DNA of 15,337 nt, taken from CAZUMW01 sp964621615. GTDB lineage: Bacteria > Desulfobacterota > WTBG01 > CAIYCZ01 > CAIRTM01. The notes below the pieces were generated by a model. The model worked only from the letters and a program-made list of their open reading frames with translations, ran no database searches and was not told the origin of the DNA. Both the position numbers and the translations under genes were made by a program. Each line of letters begins with the position of its first letter. The stretch's first letter is position 1. The stretch covers positions 1 through 15,337 of the forward strand of contig CAZUMW010000070.1 in the NCBI GenBank assembly GCA_964621615.1. Reading direction: 5' to 3'. This document shows, piece after piece, positions 1 through 7,138 of this stretch.

Positions 1-24
1 GCTCTACCGTTGAGCTACGCCAGC
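1..24 (-). tRNA. tRNA 5' half, truncated by the window edge (identity unresolved)
   Basis: Read on the minus strand, 24 down to 1 gives a tRNA 5' part: a 7-nt acceptor strand GCTGGCG, the invariant TA at positions 8-9, and a D arm GCTC-AACGGTA-GAGC with a perfect 4-bp stem. The anticodon and the 3' half lie outside the window. The 5' sequence resembles some bacterial tRNA-Thr genes, but without the anticodon that is only a guess. Confidence 0.8.
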
Positions 25-190
25 ACATATACGCCTGAGGCTGCTCACAGCCTGCAGGAACGGGCTCATGCATGCTGCAGCGGCTGCGCCCACCGGGTCC
101 TGCCTGAAAAAATCAAGCAAACAGGAATAAATCCGTTCGATATGCTCCGCTTTCCCGGCCCAAAATATGGTAAAAAATTTAAAACTATTA

Positions 191-219
191 TTTTTATATC
201 TTCTAAAACAATTTGTCAA
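191..219 (-). promoter_or_regulatory. sigma-70-type promoter for the truncated tRNA transcript
   Basis: The minus strand shows a consensus -35 TTGACA (214-219) followed by an AT-rich -10 zone. TATAAA at 193-198 gives a 15-bp spacer and TAAAAA at 191-196 gives 17 bp. The surroundings are strongly AT-rich. Transcription would start near 185 and run into the tRNA at 24, leaving a leader of about 160 nt. Inferred from consensus only. Confidence 0.55.
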
Positions 220-344
220 CTATTTTTGTCTGCCATGCGTAGAAAAAATTCACATGCTGGTGCGGGTTTCGGGGGTAATGCGCGTAATCGGCCAGGACAA
301 CAGGTGTTAACTGTGGGCTGACGTCGCTCGGATTGTATATTGAA

Positions 345-366
345 AAGAGCTCACAGTGGCGCTCTT
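345..366 (-). terminator. short terminator-like hairpin after tRNA-Val
   Basis: On the minus strand, AAGAGC (366-361) pairs with GCTCTT (350-345) around a 10-nt loop, and the T-run continues to 343. It lies 16 nt past the 3' end of tRNA-Val, where a tRNA terminator would be expected. The stem is only 6 bp, so it is a weak candidate. Confidence 0.45.
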
Positions 367-381
367 CTGCATAGCGATGTA

Positions 382-453
382 TGGGCGATACTGGGTTTGA
401 ACCAGTGACTTCTACCGTGTGAAGGTAGCACTCTCCCGCTGAGTTAATCGCCC
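382..453 (-). tRNA. tRNA-Val (anticodon CAC)
   Basis: A full 72-nt cloverleaf is readable on the minus strand. The 7-bp acceptor stem is GGGCGAT/ATCGCCC with discriminator A. The D stem is ACTC/GAGT. The anticodon stem CTACC/GGTAG has loop TTCACAC, so positions 34-36 are CAC, which reads the valine codon GUG. The variable loop is AAGTC, and the T arm is ACTGG-TTCAAAC-CCAGT. The 3' CCA is not encoded (the next minus-strand bases are TAC), so it must be added after transcription. Confidence 0.96.
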
Positions 454-481
454 ATTATCATCAGGTTAGCATAACTTATAA

Positions 482-510
482 AATATAATACAAGACAGGA
501 TGCATGGCAA
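482..510 (-). promoter_or_regulatory. promoter of tRNA-Val
   Basis: The minus strand has -35 TTGCCA (505-510), an exact 17-bp spacer and -10 TATATT (482-487). The predicted start near 475 lies about 20 nt upstream of the tRNA 5' end at 453, normal spacing for a tRNA gene. Confidence 0.65.
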
Positions 511-559
511 GTAAAATCATTGCAGCTGTGGTGCCGGCTCCCCCGGAGACAGGAGCGTT

Positions 560-1360
560 TCAACGGCACCGGCGGCCCCACTGTTCAAGCCTGCCGGCGA
601 TAAAAGCAACGATTTTCTCGTGCTCTGCCTTGCCGGGCCCGGTCACCGTCATGGCCGGCCCGAACTCAAAGAAAACCTCCGCCGAAGGGTCAAGCGGACC
701 AAAATCCTTAATGAATCGTCCGGTACCCCAGAAATCCGTTTTCAGCGCCAGAGGGATCACCGGCACCCCCGCCCTCTTTGCAAGCTTTACCCCCAGCGTA
801 TTAAACCTCTCCGGCATAAACGTAACGCTTCGCGTAGCCTGGGGAAATACGATTACCGAATATCCAAGCGAAATTTTTTCAGCGCCCTGGGCCATCACCT
901 GCCTGAAATCATCTGATGCTTTTTTGCGATCAACCGTAATGCAGTTTTTCAGGAATATCCCGAACAGCGGCACAGAGACAAGCTGCCGCTTGACCACGAA
1001 AACAGGTTTCTTGAACGGATAGACCATCGGAGGGGTAATAAGAGTCTCAAGCGTACTCATGTGATTGGCGACAAAGACCGCGGGCCCGCTAACATCGCGG
1101 ACGTGCGCAATGCCGCCCACGTGCACCCGCGCCCCGCATTTCTCGATAAAGCTCCACACGGAGCAGGCCGCCCTGCTCCATTCGGCAAAATCAAACGCTC
1201 CCCACCGTGCGACACACCATTTGCGCACCACAAGCCACGTAAACCACAAAACATACCATGGCCGCCGCCGGAGAAGCAGCCGGTAAACAAAGCGGTCACT
1301 TCCGGGGGGTGTGCTGTATGTATCGGGTATCACGTGTCCTTCAGCCATTTCAGGCTCCAT
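560..1360 (-). CDS. PlsC/LPLAT-family acyltransferase, third gene of the pump operon
   Basis: A 266-residue lysophospholipid acyltransferase-family protein, expected to move an acyl chain onto a lipid-type acceptor at the inner membrane. A hydrophobic, aromatic-rich segment (about 35-50) could anchor it. The block I motif is NH-MSTL-E at 99-105, so the usual HX4D is HX4E with H100 as the general base. The block III motif is FPQATRS (172-178) where the family usually has FPEGTRS, so the Glu-Gly before Thr-Arg is Gln-Ala. The VPVIPLAL segment further on is the usual family block IV. Length is normal for the family. The start ATG at 1360 lies 12 bp after the RND stop, so the two are almost certainly cotranscribed; Met5 is an alternative start. 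Family assignment is firm. The acceptor is unknown, and the motif changes argue against simply naming it plsC. Confidence 0.88.
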   Translation of the reverse strand: MEPEMAEGHVIPDTYSTPPGSDRFVYRLLLRRRPWYVLWFTWLVVRKWCVARWGAFDFAEWSRAACSVWSFIEKCGARVHVGGIAHVRDVSGPAVFVANHMSTLETLITPPMVYPFKKPVFVVKRQLVSVPLFGIFLKNCITVDRKKASDDFRQVMAQGAEKISLGYSVIVFPQATRSVTFMPERFNTLGVKLAKRAGVPVIPLALKTDFWGTGRFIKDFGPLDPSAEVFFEFGPAMTVTGPGKAEHEKIVAFIAGRLEQWGRRCR

Positions 1361-1372
1361 CGCTGCCTGCCT

Positions 1373-4300
1373 TTATACAGAGCGCTGTCCCGCGGACCCG
1401 CTCTCAGCGGCGCTCCGCCCCGGCAGCTGCTTCAGCTGCCGCCAGAAAAACGGCAGATCATCGACGATTACGGTGTATACGCCGGGCAAAATAAACAGTG
1501 TTAAAAAGGTTGCAAACCCGAGCCCCCAGAAAAGCGTATTGGCCATAGGTGCCCAGATTTCAGATTTTCCGCCGAGGCCGAGCGCCATCGGCATCACGCC
1601 GAACATGGTGGTCACTGATGTTAAAATAATCGGCCTGAGCCGCAGACGGCCAGCCTCGATAATGGACCGCCACCGGCCCGCTCCCCGCGCCCGGGCGTTG
1701 TTTATGAAGCTGATCATCACGATAGCGTCATTGACCGCAATGCCGGCAAGGCCCACAAAGCCGTACAGGACAATAATGGAAAACGGGCTGTTTGAAAAAA
1801 TGAGCGCCGCCACAGCCCCGATGAATGCAAACGGAATGGTAAGGAGTATAATAAACGGCTGTGCATATGATTTAAACTGCGCACCGAGTATAATATAAAT
1901 AAAAAACAGGCCGAACACAAACAGCTGCCACAGCGAGGAAAACGCTTCCCGCATTTCCCGGAATGCCCCCTCAAAGCGAAGCCTGCACTGAGGGAAGGCT
2001 TTCATTATCCTGCCGGCCTGCTTTTTCAGCAGCTGATTAACGGTGACGATGTTGTTGACTTTTTCGTCCACATAGGCGCTGACCGTTACCGCGCGCTCCC
2101 GCTTGAAATGCCGGATCTTGGTAAAGCCGGGCTCCAGCTTAAGGCTGCCGAGATTTCTGAACGGAACGAAATCACCGCGGGGTGTAGGGATTTTAATATT
2201 TTCAATGTCTTCAATCTCTTTGACAAAAGCTGGGTCAAACTTGACAACAATATCAATTTCCTCATCCCCCTCCCTGAAAACGGTAGCCACCTTCCCGTCA
2301 TATGCATTGCGGATTGAGTTTGCAATGCGCGAAAAGTCGAGCCCGTACAGCGCAGCCTTGTCTTCGTCAATATAAATTTTGAGCTCTTTTTTGCCGAAAT
2401 CGAGGTCATCTTTTATGTCATACACTCCCGGTATGTTTTCCAGGCGCCCTCGCACAGCTTCCGCAGCCTGCCTGATCTCGGGCAGATATTTACCGACCAC
2501 TTTCACCTCAACATCCGGCGAGATGGGGGGGCCGCCGCGAATTTTACGAAACCCCACACTGAGGGGACCCGCCACGGAATCCAGGCGGGAGCGGCATGTC
2601 CGGATAATGTCATCTATAGAGCGCTCGCGCTTGTCGGACTCGACAAGATCGACCATTACATGGCCCACCGACGTGGACATCACCCACTCATCCTGGGTGA
2701 TCATCATGCCGGCGTTGGTGACATAGGCAGACAGCTCCTCCGGCTTCACGGCGCTGAGCACAGTATTCTCAACATCGCGAAGCGTATCAAGCGTCTTTTC
2801 GATGCTGGTTCCCTCAGGCATGTGAACGTTTATGTAAAACTGCGATATTTCCTCCATCTTGAACATATCTTTTTGAATAATGCCGAACCCGAGCAGCCCG
2901 ATGCAGCCGGCAAACAAAGCCGCCACAGCACCCACAAACACATACCGGCGCTTCAGGGCAAAAACCAGATGTCCGGTATATATGGTCTTGGCCCGTCCGA
3001 TGATGCTTTCCCGCTTACGATTCAGCCGCTCAGGCCTGCTCCAGTCGGCTATGTGCGAGGGCAGAATGCAGAAGGCCTCAAGCAGCGACGCAACAAGGGC
3101 AAGGCATACTACCACCGGGACCACGCGAAGAAATTTTCCAATGATGTCAGGCATAAGCATCAGCGGTGAAAAAGCGGCAATTGTAGTGAGGCAGGCGGCA
3201 AACACAGGGCTCATCACCTCTTCTGTCCCCGCGACAGCAGCCTCGCGCGGGCTCAGCCCCATATTCAGATAGCGGTAACAGTTCTCGATAATGACAATCG
3301 CGTCGTCAACAATAATGCCGATTACCATCATGAGCCCGAACAGGCTGCTTGTGTTGAGCGAGCCGCCCGTAATATCTATAAACACAAACGTGCACATAAG
3401 GGAAACCGGTACGCCGATCCCGGCAAACAGCGCATTGCGCCACCCCACAAACAGGCACAGAAGAACAACCACAAAAACCGTGCCCATAAGCGCGTTTGTG
3501 GTCAGCTTGCCGATAGCGTCCCTGATTTGAATTGAGCTGTCATTGGTAATGAGAACACGCGCGCCCTCGGGGAGCCGGTTCTTCTCAAAGGTTCGGGCAA
3601 TCTCCTTTATCTGATCCACCATAGCGATGGTATGGCCTTCCTTTTTCTTTGATATGTTAAAGGTGACCCCCGGCTTCCGGTTGAAAAAGGACAGGTCGCG
3701 CGGCCGCTCATGGGTGTCCTCCACCGTGGCGATACGGCGTATTGTTGTATGAGTTCCGCCGGGGTCAGAGCGCACGATAACGTCGCGTATAGCGCTGACG
3801 CTCTCATACTCCCCTACCGAGCGGATAAGAAATTCCGAATCACCAACCTCAAGCCTGCCGCCGGGCATGTTGAAATTTGTCGCTTTCAGGGCGTGCGCGA
3901 TCTGCTCGATGCTGAGGCCGTGGCCGTACATGCGGTCGGGATCAACCTTCACCCAGATTTCCCGATCCCGCACGCCGGTGACCTCAAGCTTGCCGATGTG
4001 ATCGATCTCAAGAAGGCGGTCCTTGAACTCGTTTCCAAGCTCGATCAGCGCCTCCGGCGAAAGGTCACCGGTAATGGTCGCCTGTATGGTGGGTGTCATT
4101 TCTGCTGTTTCTATTTCCAGGATTTCCGGCTCCTCTGCATCCTCGGGCAGGTCATCGACGCCATCGACCGCAGAGCGCAGATTCTGCAGGACAATATTGA
4201 ACTCATCGTCCGACATCTCTTCAAACCGTATAAAAACAGTTGACTGGCCCTCGCTCGAATTTGACATAATGAAATCAATGTTTTTTACATCCTTTATTTC

Positions 4301-4507
4301 ATCTTCAAGCGGGATGGTGATAAGCTTTTCGACATCCTCGGGGGACGTTCCCGGATACACCGTTACAAGCAGCGCCATGTTCAGCGACACATCAGGCATG
4401 AATTCCTGCGGCAGGCGCCACAGGCAATAAAGCCCCAGCACGATAATGGTGAACATGATCGTATTAACGGTTACCGGATTGTTAACGGAAATTCTGGCAA
4501 GGCTCAT
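1373..4507 (-). CDS. RND-family (AcrB/HAE1-like) efflux transporter, inner membrane
   Basis: A proton-driven RND permease of 1044 residues from the chosen start. The N terminus (LARISVNNPV, a transmembrane segment, then PGTSPEDVEKLITIPLE) is the classic family opening. The two large periplasmic loops, two 6-helix membrane halves and a C-terminal helix bundle follow. TM4 carries the proton-relay pair in GIIVDDAIVIIEN (D401, D402). In TM10 the motif is GIAVNDAIVMISF: valine 925 stands where AcrB has Lys940, followed by Asn-Asp. The frame is open upstream to an ATG at 4576, but those 23 residues are not family-like. I chose ATG 4507 because the protein then starts like its relatives; neither start has a clear Shine-Dalgarno. 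It follows the adaptor gene after a 122-bp gap and precedes the acyltransferase by 12 bp. Substrate cannot be read from sequence. Confidence 0.95.
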   Translation of the reverse strand: MSLARISVNNPVTVNTIMFTIIVLGLYCLWRLPQEFMPDVSLNMALLVTVYPGTSPEDVEKLITIPLEDEIKDVKNIDFIMSNSSEGQSTVFIRFEEMSDDEFNIVLQNLRSAVDGVDDLPEDAEEPEILEIETAEMTPTIQATITGDLSPEALIELGNEFKDRLLEIDHIGKLEVTGVRDREIWVKVDPDRMYGHGLSIEQIAHALKATNFNMPGGRLEVGDSEFLIRSVGEYESVSAIRDVIVRSDPGGTHTTIRRIATVEDTHERPRDLSFFNRKPGVTFNISKKKEGHTIAMVDQIKEIARTFEKNRLPEGARVLITNDSSIQIRDAIGKLTTNALMGTVFVVVLLCLFVGWRNALFAGIGVPVSLMCTFVFIDITGGSLNTSSLFGLMMVIGIIVDDAIVIIENCYRYLNMGLSPREAAVAGTEEVMSPVFAACLTTIAAFSPLMLMPDIIGKFLRVVPVVVCLALVASLLEAFCILPSHIADWSRPERLNRKRESIIGRAKTIYTGHLVFALKRRYVFVGAVAALFAGCIGLLGFGIIQKDMFKMEEISQFYINVHMPEGTSIEKTLDTLRDVENTVLSAVKPEELSAYVTNAGMMITQDEWVMSTSVGHVMVDLVESDKRERSIDDIIRTCRSRLDSVAGPLSVGFRKIRGGPPISPDVEVKVVGKYLPEIRQAAEAVRGRLENIPGVYDIKDDLDFGKKELKIYIDEDKAALYGLDFSRIANSIRNAYDGKVATVFREGDEEIDIVVKFDPAFVKEIEDIENIKIPTPRGDFVPFRNLGSLKLEPGFTKIRHFKRERAVTVSAYVDEKVNNIVTVNQLLKKQAGRIMKAFPQCRLRFEGAFREMREAFSSLWQLFVFGLFFIYIILGAQFKSYAQPFIILLTIPFAFIGAVAALIFSNSPFSIIVLYGFVGLAGIAVNDAIVMISFINNARARGAGRWRSIIEAGRLRLRPIILTSVTTMFGVMPMALGLGGKSEIWAPMANTLFWGLGFATFLTLFILPGVYTVIVDDLPFFWRQLKQLPGRSAAESGSAGQRSV

Positions 4508-4629
4508 AGTTCGCAGAGTGTGCGCATCGGCACTGCAGCCCGCACAGACAGCTTTTCGCCCCGAGGCGTGCTGCATGAAGCAGCCGCAGCCTGGCCGAAG
4601 ATAGAAGCAGCCGGGAGCCGCACGCCGGT

Positions 4630-5799
4630 TTACCCTTTCGTATCTTCAATTATGCTGACGTCGCAGCCCTCGACAAGAAGATCCTGCCCCGAGACCACCA
4701 CAAGGCTGCCTTCCGCCAGGTCCCCGGCGATTATCATGCGGGAGCCGATGATATCAACAGGGTCTACGGGCCGCCGGTGTGCGGTTTCCCCGCTGAGGGT
4801 CCAGACAAAGCAGCGCGCCCCCTCCTGCAGAACCGCCTCCTGGGGAAGGGAAACAGCATTATTGTATATCGCTGTCTGTATCTCCACCCGCGCCACCATG
4901 CCCGGCTTCAGAACCGGCCCCTGGCTGTTGGGAAGCACTATCTCAACGGGGAACGTCAGCGTGCGGTCATCAGCCTTCGTTCCCACGCTGTAGACGCTGC
5001 CGCTGTATGTTTTGCCGGGATAGGCGTCGGTATAAACCCGGACGGGCATATCCTTCCTGATATTGGAAATATTTTTTTCGGATATTCCAACAGTTATTTT
5101 CACCCGCTCTATATCGACCACCGTTGCCACGCGGGTGCCCCGGGCGATGTTCGTGCCCAGATCCACAACGCACTCGGCAAGCACCCCACGGATCGGGCTG
5201 GAGACGGATGTTTCGCGCAAATCGCGCTGCGCAATTTTAAGCGCGGCCCGTGCGCCGTCATAGCGCGCGCGGTCTGCCTTCATTTTGGCCCGCGCTATGT
5301 CGAATTCGAAATCTGAAATGACTTTGTTTTTAAACAGCGAGCGCTTGCGCTCAAATTCACGCTTGCTTGTTTCATAGGTGGCCTCAAGCTGCAGCGCATT
5401 CGCACGGGCCTGGTCGACGCCGTAAGTAAGCATCTCATCATCGAGCTTGACAATCTGCTGGCCGGGCTCAAGAACATCGCCGACTTTTGCGCTGATGGCC
5501 TTTACCTTACCGCCGACTTCAGCAAAAATAACCGCCTGCTGCCATGCATGAATAACCCCGGAATGCTTTATGTAGCGGGGTATCGTGTTGTGCTCAACCG
5601 GCATAACCTTTACCGGAAAAACATCTGCTTTTTTATCTGCCTCGTCGCGGGCCTGCAGCACTGACCGCGCATATCCCCGCCACAGAATCAGGCAGAGCAT
5701 GATGAGCACAAATATGCCCGGAGTACTTATCCACAAAATCCTTTTGCGCGCATCAGGCGAAGCGCCCGGCGTTTTGATGCCAGTCTTATGCTGTTTCAT
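4630..5799 (-). CDS. periplasmic adaptor (membrane fusion protein) of the RND pump
   Basis: A 389-residue HlyD/AcrA-type adaptor joining the RND transporter to an outer-membrane channel. A basic N terminus is followed by one hydrophobic anchor (about 21-40), with no lipobox. Next come a barrel/lipoyl half (about 62-120, with GGKVKAISAKVGDVLEPGQ), a helical hairpin rich in Ala, Lys and Glu (about 125-195), the second lipoyl half (SSPIRGVLAECVVDLG, 200-215), a beta-barrel (about 225-310, KPGMVARVEI) and a membrane-proximal domain. Start ATG 5799 has AAAGAG about 6 nt upstream. It is the first gene of the operon and lies about 100 nt downstream of a good promoter. The hairpin is of ordinary length. 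No TolC homologue lies in the window, so the pump must share one encoded elsewhere. Confidence 0.94.
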   Translation of the reverse strand: MKQHKTGIKTPGASPDARKRILWISTPGIFVLIMLCLILWRGYARSVLQARDEADKKADVFPVKVMPVEHNTIPRYIKHSGVIHAWQQAVIFAEVGGKVKAISAKVGDVLEPGQQIVKLDDEMLTYGVDQARANALQLEATYETSKREFERKRSLFKNKVISDFEFDIARAKMKADRARYDGARAALKIAQRDLRETSVSSPIRGVLAECVVDLGTNIARGTRVATVVDIERVKITVGISEKNISNIRKDMPVRVYTDAYPGKTYSGSVYSVGTKADDRTLTFPVEIVLPNSQGPVLKPGMVARVEIQTAIYNNAVSLPQEAVLQEGARCFVWTLSGETAHRRPVDPVDIIGSRMIIAGDLAEGSLVVVSGQDLLVEGCDVSIIEDTKG

Positions 5800-5837
5800 T
5801 GAGCTCTTTGATTTTTAAAATTGTACTGTATCAGCAG

Positions 5838-5877
5838 CGTCCAAAATAATGTAACGCTTTAATTTATTTCGGACACG
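5838..5877. repeat. inverted pair of the GTCCAAAATAA motif in the pump-operon leader
   Basis: CGTCCAAAATAA (5838-5849) on the plus strand faces a diverged copy on the minus strand, CGTGTCCGAAATAA (5877-5864). They are separated by 14 bp that include TGTAACG. The left arm continues as GTCCAAAATAATGTAA, identical to 15278-15293. The pair lies 40-80 bp upstream of the adaptor start, inside its predicted leader. It could be a regulatory dyad or two ends of a tiny mobile element. Confidence 0.6.
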
Positions 5878-5884
5878 TTTGGTA

Positions 5885-5896
5885 ATGTATATACAT
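5885..5896. promoter_or_regulatory. perfect 12-bp palindrome, possible operator
   Basis: ATGTATATACAT is its own reverse complement. It begins about 5 bp past the predicted transcription start of the pump operon (promoter 5908-5936), a position where a bound repressor would block the polymerase. AT-rich palindromes do arise by chance, and no regulator gene adjoins it. Confidence 0.4.
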
Positions 5897-5907
5897 AAAA
5901 TTTGCTA

Positions 5908-5936
5908 AATATAACACACATATAGCGCATAAACAA
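5908..5936 (-). promoter_or_regulatory. promoter of the adaptor-RND-acyltransferase operon
   Basis: The minus strand carries -35 TTGTTT (5931-5936), a 17-bp spacer and -10 TATATT (5908-5913). Transcription would start near 5901 and give a leader of about 100 nt before ATG 5799. This leader contains the 12-bp palindrome and the inverted motif pair. Confidence 0.55.
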
Positions 5937-5959
5937 GACAGGCGCCCAGTAATTTTTAA

Positions 5960-6029
5960 TTGCCAGTCTATCTTTTTTGTGCAATACAAACAATAGAAAA
6001 CTCAAACAAAATTCATACACACGCGTGTG
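5960..6029 (+). promoter_or_regulatory. weak promoter and a 12-bp palindrome upstream of the YwqK-like gene
   Basis: TTGCCA (5960-5965), a 17-bp spacer and AATACA (5983-5988) make a possible plus-strand promoter with a poor -10. Downstream, CACACGCGTGTG at 6018-6029 is a perfect 12-bp palindrome lying between this candidate and the ribosome-binding site at 6074-6080. Role unknown. Confidence 0.3.
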
Positions 6030-6085
6030 CGCTGTGCATAAGCGGGCCGTATCCGGCACGCATGTCATTAACCGGGAGAGCAGCG

Positions 6086-7033
6086 ATGTCAACTGAAGAA
6101 ATTGTACGGGAAAAATTCGACAACGCCGACGGAACCATAACGCTTGCATTTTACCGCGACAGCGTCGAAGTAGCCCGCACCATTGTCGATCAGCAGTACA
6201 ATGTTATCCAAAGCCGTGGAACCATCCCCAACGGTGTTATAAGGCAGTATTATGAAAACGGAAGCGTCCTGGCCGAGGCCTCATACCAAAACAACCAGCG
6301 CAACGGGCTGACAAAAATCTACCGGGAGGACGGGTCCCTCTGGCTGGTTGTTCATTTTGAAAACGACAAGGCCCACGGCATCACGTCGGAATATTATCCA
6401 GGCGGCAATCTGTTCAAGGAAACCAATTTCAGGGACGGCAAGCTTGACGGCCTGAGCAGGGAATATTATGAAAGCGGCGCGCTCAAAGCCGAATGGGAGG
6501 CGGTAAGCGGCAAGCCGGAGGGCATGTTCAGGGAATATTATGAAAGCGGCGCGCTGAAAAAAGAAGTGGAAAACATAAACGGCAAGCCGGAGGGCATGCT
6601 CAAGGAATACTATGAAAACGCTCAGCTCAAAGCCCGCGGGCACTACATCAACGGCAAGCGCGAGGGGCTGTACCGCGAGTATTATGAAAGCGGGGTTTTA
6701 AAGGGCGAGTGGAATTTCCGTGACGATAAAAAAGAGGGTATCGCACGCGAATATTTTGAAAACGGCGAAATCAAATATCTTGACACCTATAAAAACGATC
6801 AGCGGATCAACCGGAAAGCCTATCTTGAGCATGAAATTTGTGACAATAACGAGCAGGGCCTGCAGGAAATCCGCGAGCTGCGCGAGGTAATCCTCTCAAA
6901 CATTGAAAACTATATGAACTACCAGAATCAGATCCTCGAGCGCATACGGCTTGTTGAAAAGCGCATCGGCAGCCTCGAGGAAACGGTTTCCAGCCTCCAG
7001 AAATCAATTGGCCGGGGCACAGCCCCCGGCTAG
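6086..7033 (+). CDS. MORN_2/YwqK-like repeat protein with C-terminal coiled coil
   Basis: A 315-residue protein with about eight degenerate repeats of 22-24 residues (roughly 50-238), each built around G-x-x-REYYESGxLK-x-E. This is the MORN_2 pattern of proteins often annotated as YwqK-family antitoxins. MORN-type repeats form extended beta-hairpin arrays used for binding. After the repeats, residues 255-308 are rich in Glu, Arg, Leu and Ile with heptad spacing and should form a coiled coil, probably for oligomerisation. There is no signal peptide or membrane segment, so it should be cytoplasmic. I chose ATG 6086 because GGGAGAG (6074-6080) lies 5 nt upstream; the frame is open to 5960 but that extension looks non-coding. 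It stands alone, divergent from the pump operon, with no toxin gene beside it. Molecular function unknown. Confidence 0.85.
   Translation: MSTEEIVREKFDNADGTITLAFYRDSVEVARTIVDQQYNVIQSRGTIPNGVIRQYYENGSVLAEASYQNNQRNGLTKIYREDGSLWLVVHFENDKAHGITSEYYPGGNLFKETNFRDGKLDGLSREYYESGALKAEWEAVSGKPEGMFREYYESGALKKEVENINGKPEGMLKEYYENAQLKARGHYINGKREGLYREYYESGVLKGEWNFRDDKKEGIAREYFENGEIKYLDTYKNDQRINRKAYLEHEICDNNEQGLQEIRELREVILSNIENYMNYQNQILERIRLVEKRIGSLEETVSSLQKSIGRGTAPG
6457..6600 (+). repeat. tandem 72-bp (24-codon) repeat inside the YwqK-like gene
   Basis: Two consecutive units, 6457-6528 and 6529-6600. The first 27 bp of each (6457-6483 and 6529-6555) are identical, and so are 6508-6526 and 6580-6598. The rest of the unit has diverged. 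Neighbouring repeats are similar only at protein level, so this pair is a more recent duplication, or has been homogenised. Confidence 0.9.
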
Positions 7034-7080
7034 CGCCGCCAGCCCGCAGGGCCCGGGCAGACAGACATTCTGCAGAAAAC

Positions 7081-7111
7081 AAAGCCCTCCGCAACAATAG
7101 CGGAGGGCTTT
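7081..7111. terminator. bidirectional terminator between convergent genes
   Basis: AAAGCCCTCCGC (7081-7092) pairs perfectly with GCGGAGGGCTTT (7100-7111) around the 7-nt loop AACAATA. It lies midway between the ends of the YwqK-like gene (7033) and the LVIVD gene (7139). The T-run is better on the minus strand (CTTTGTTTTC) than on the plus strand, so it should work best for the LVIVD transcript. Confidence 0.88.
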
Positions 7112-7138
7112 GCGCTTGTACAAAATACATCGTGGTGC

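Larger units (their letters stand above)
25..381. other. tRNA intergenic region, no protein gene seen
   Basis: This 357-bp stretch between the two tRNAs holds the promoter at 191-219 and the terminator-like hairpin at 345-366. About 25-170 would be a leader of the truncated tRNA. It is GC-rich and does not fold into another tRNA that I can recognise. The open frames here lack family features and a supporting ribosome-binding site, so I call no gene. Confidence 0.5.

Noticed and set aside
504..1504. Plus-strand open frames of 172 and 147 codons opposite the acyltransferase
   Set aside because: The minus strand clearly encodes an LPLAT protein; the plus-strand translations are low-complexity and unlike any family I know.
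1373..4507. Several open frames of 70-180 codons on the plus strand across the RND gene and neighbours
   Set aside because: They lie opposite a strongly conserved gene, show no domain or signal sequence, and are what GC-rich codon use on the other strand produces.
5885..5896. ATGTATATACAT as a LexA (SOS) box
   Set aside because: The enterobacterial LexA box needs CTG-N10-CAG; the half-site spacing here is too short.
6086..7033. Toxin-antitoxin module suggested by the YwqK family name
   Set aside because: No partner gene lies next to it; the neighbours are a divergent pump operon and a convergent secreted-protein gene.
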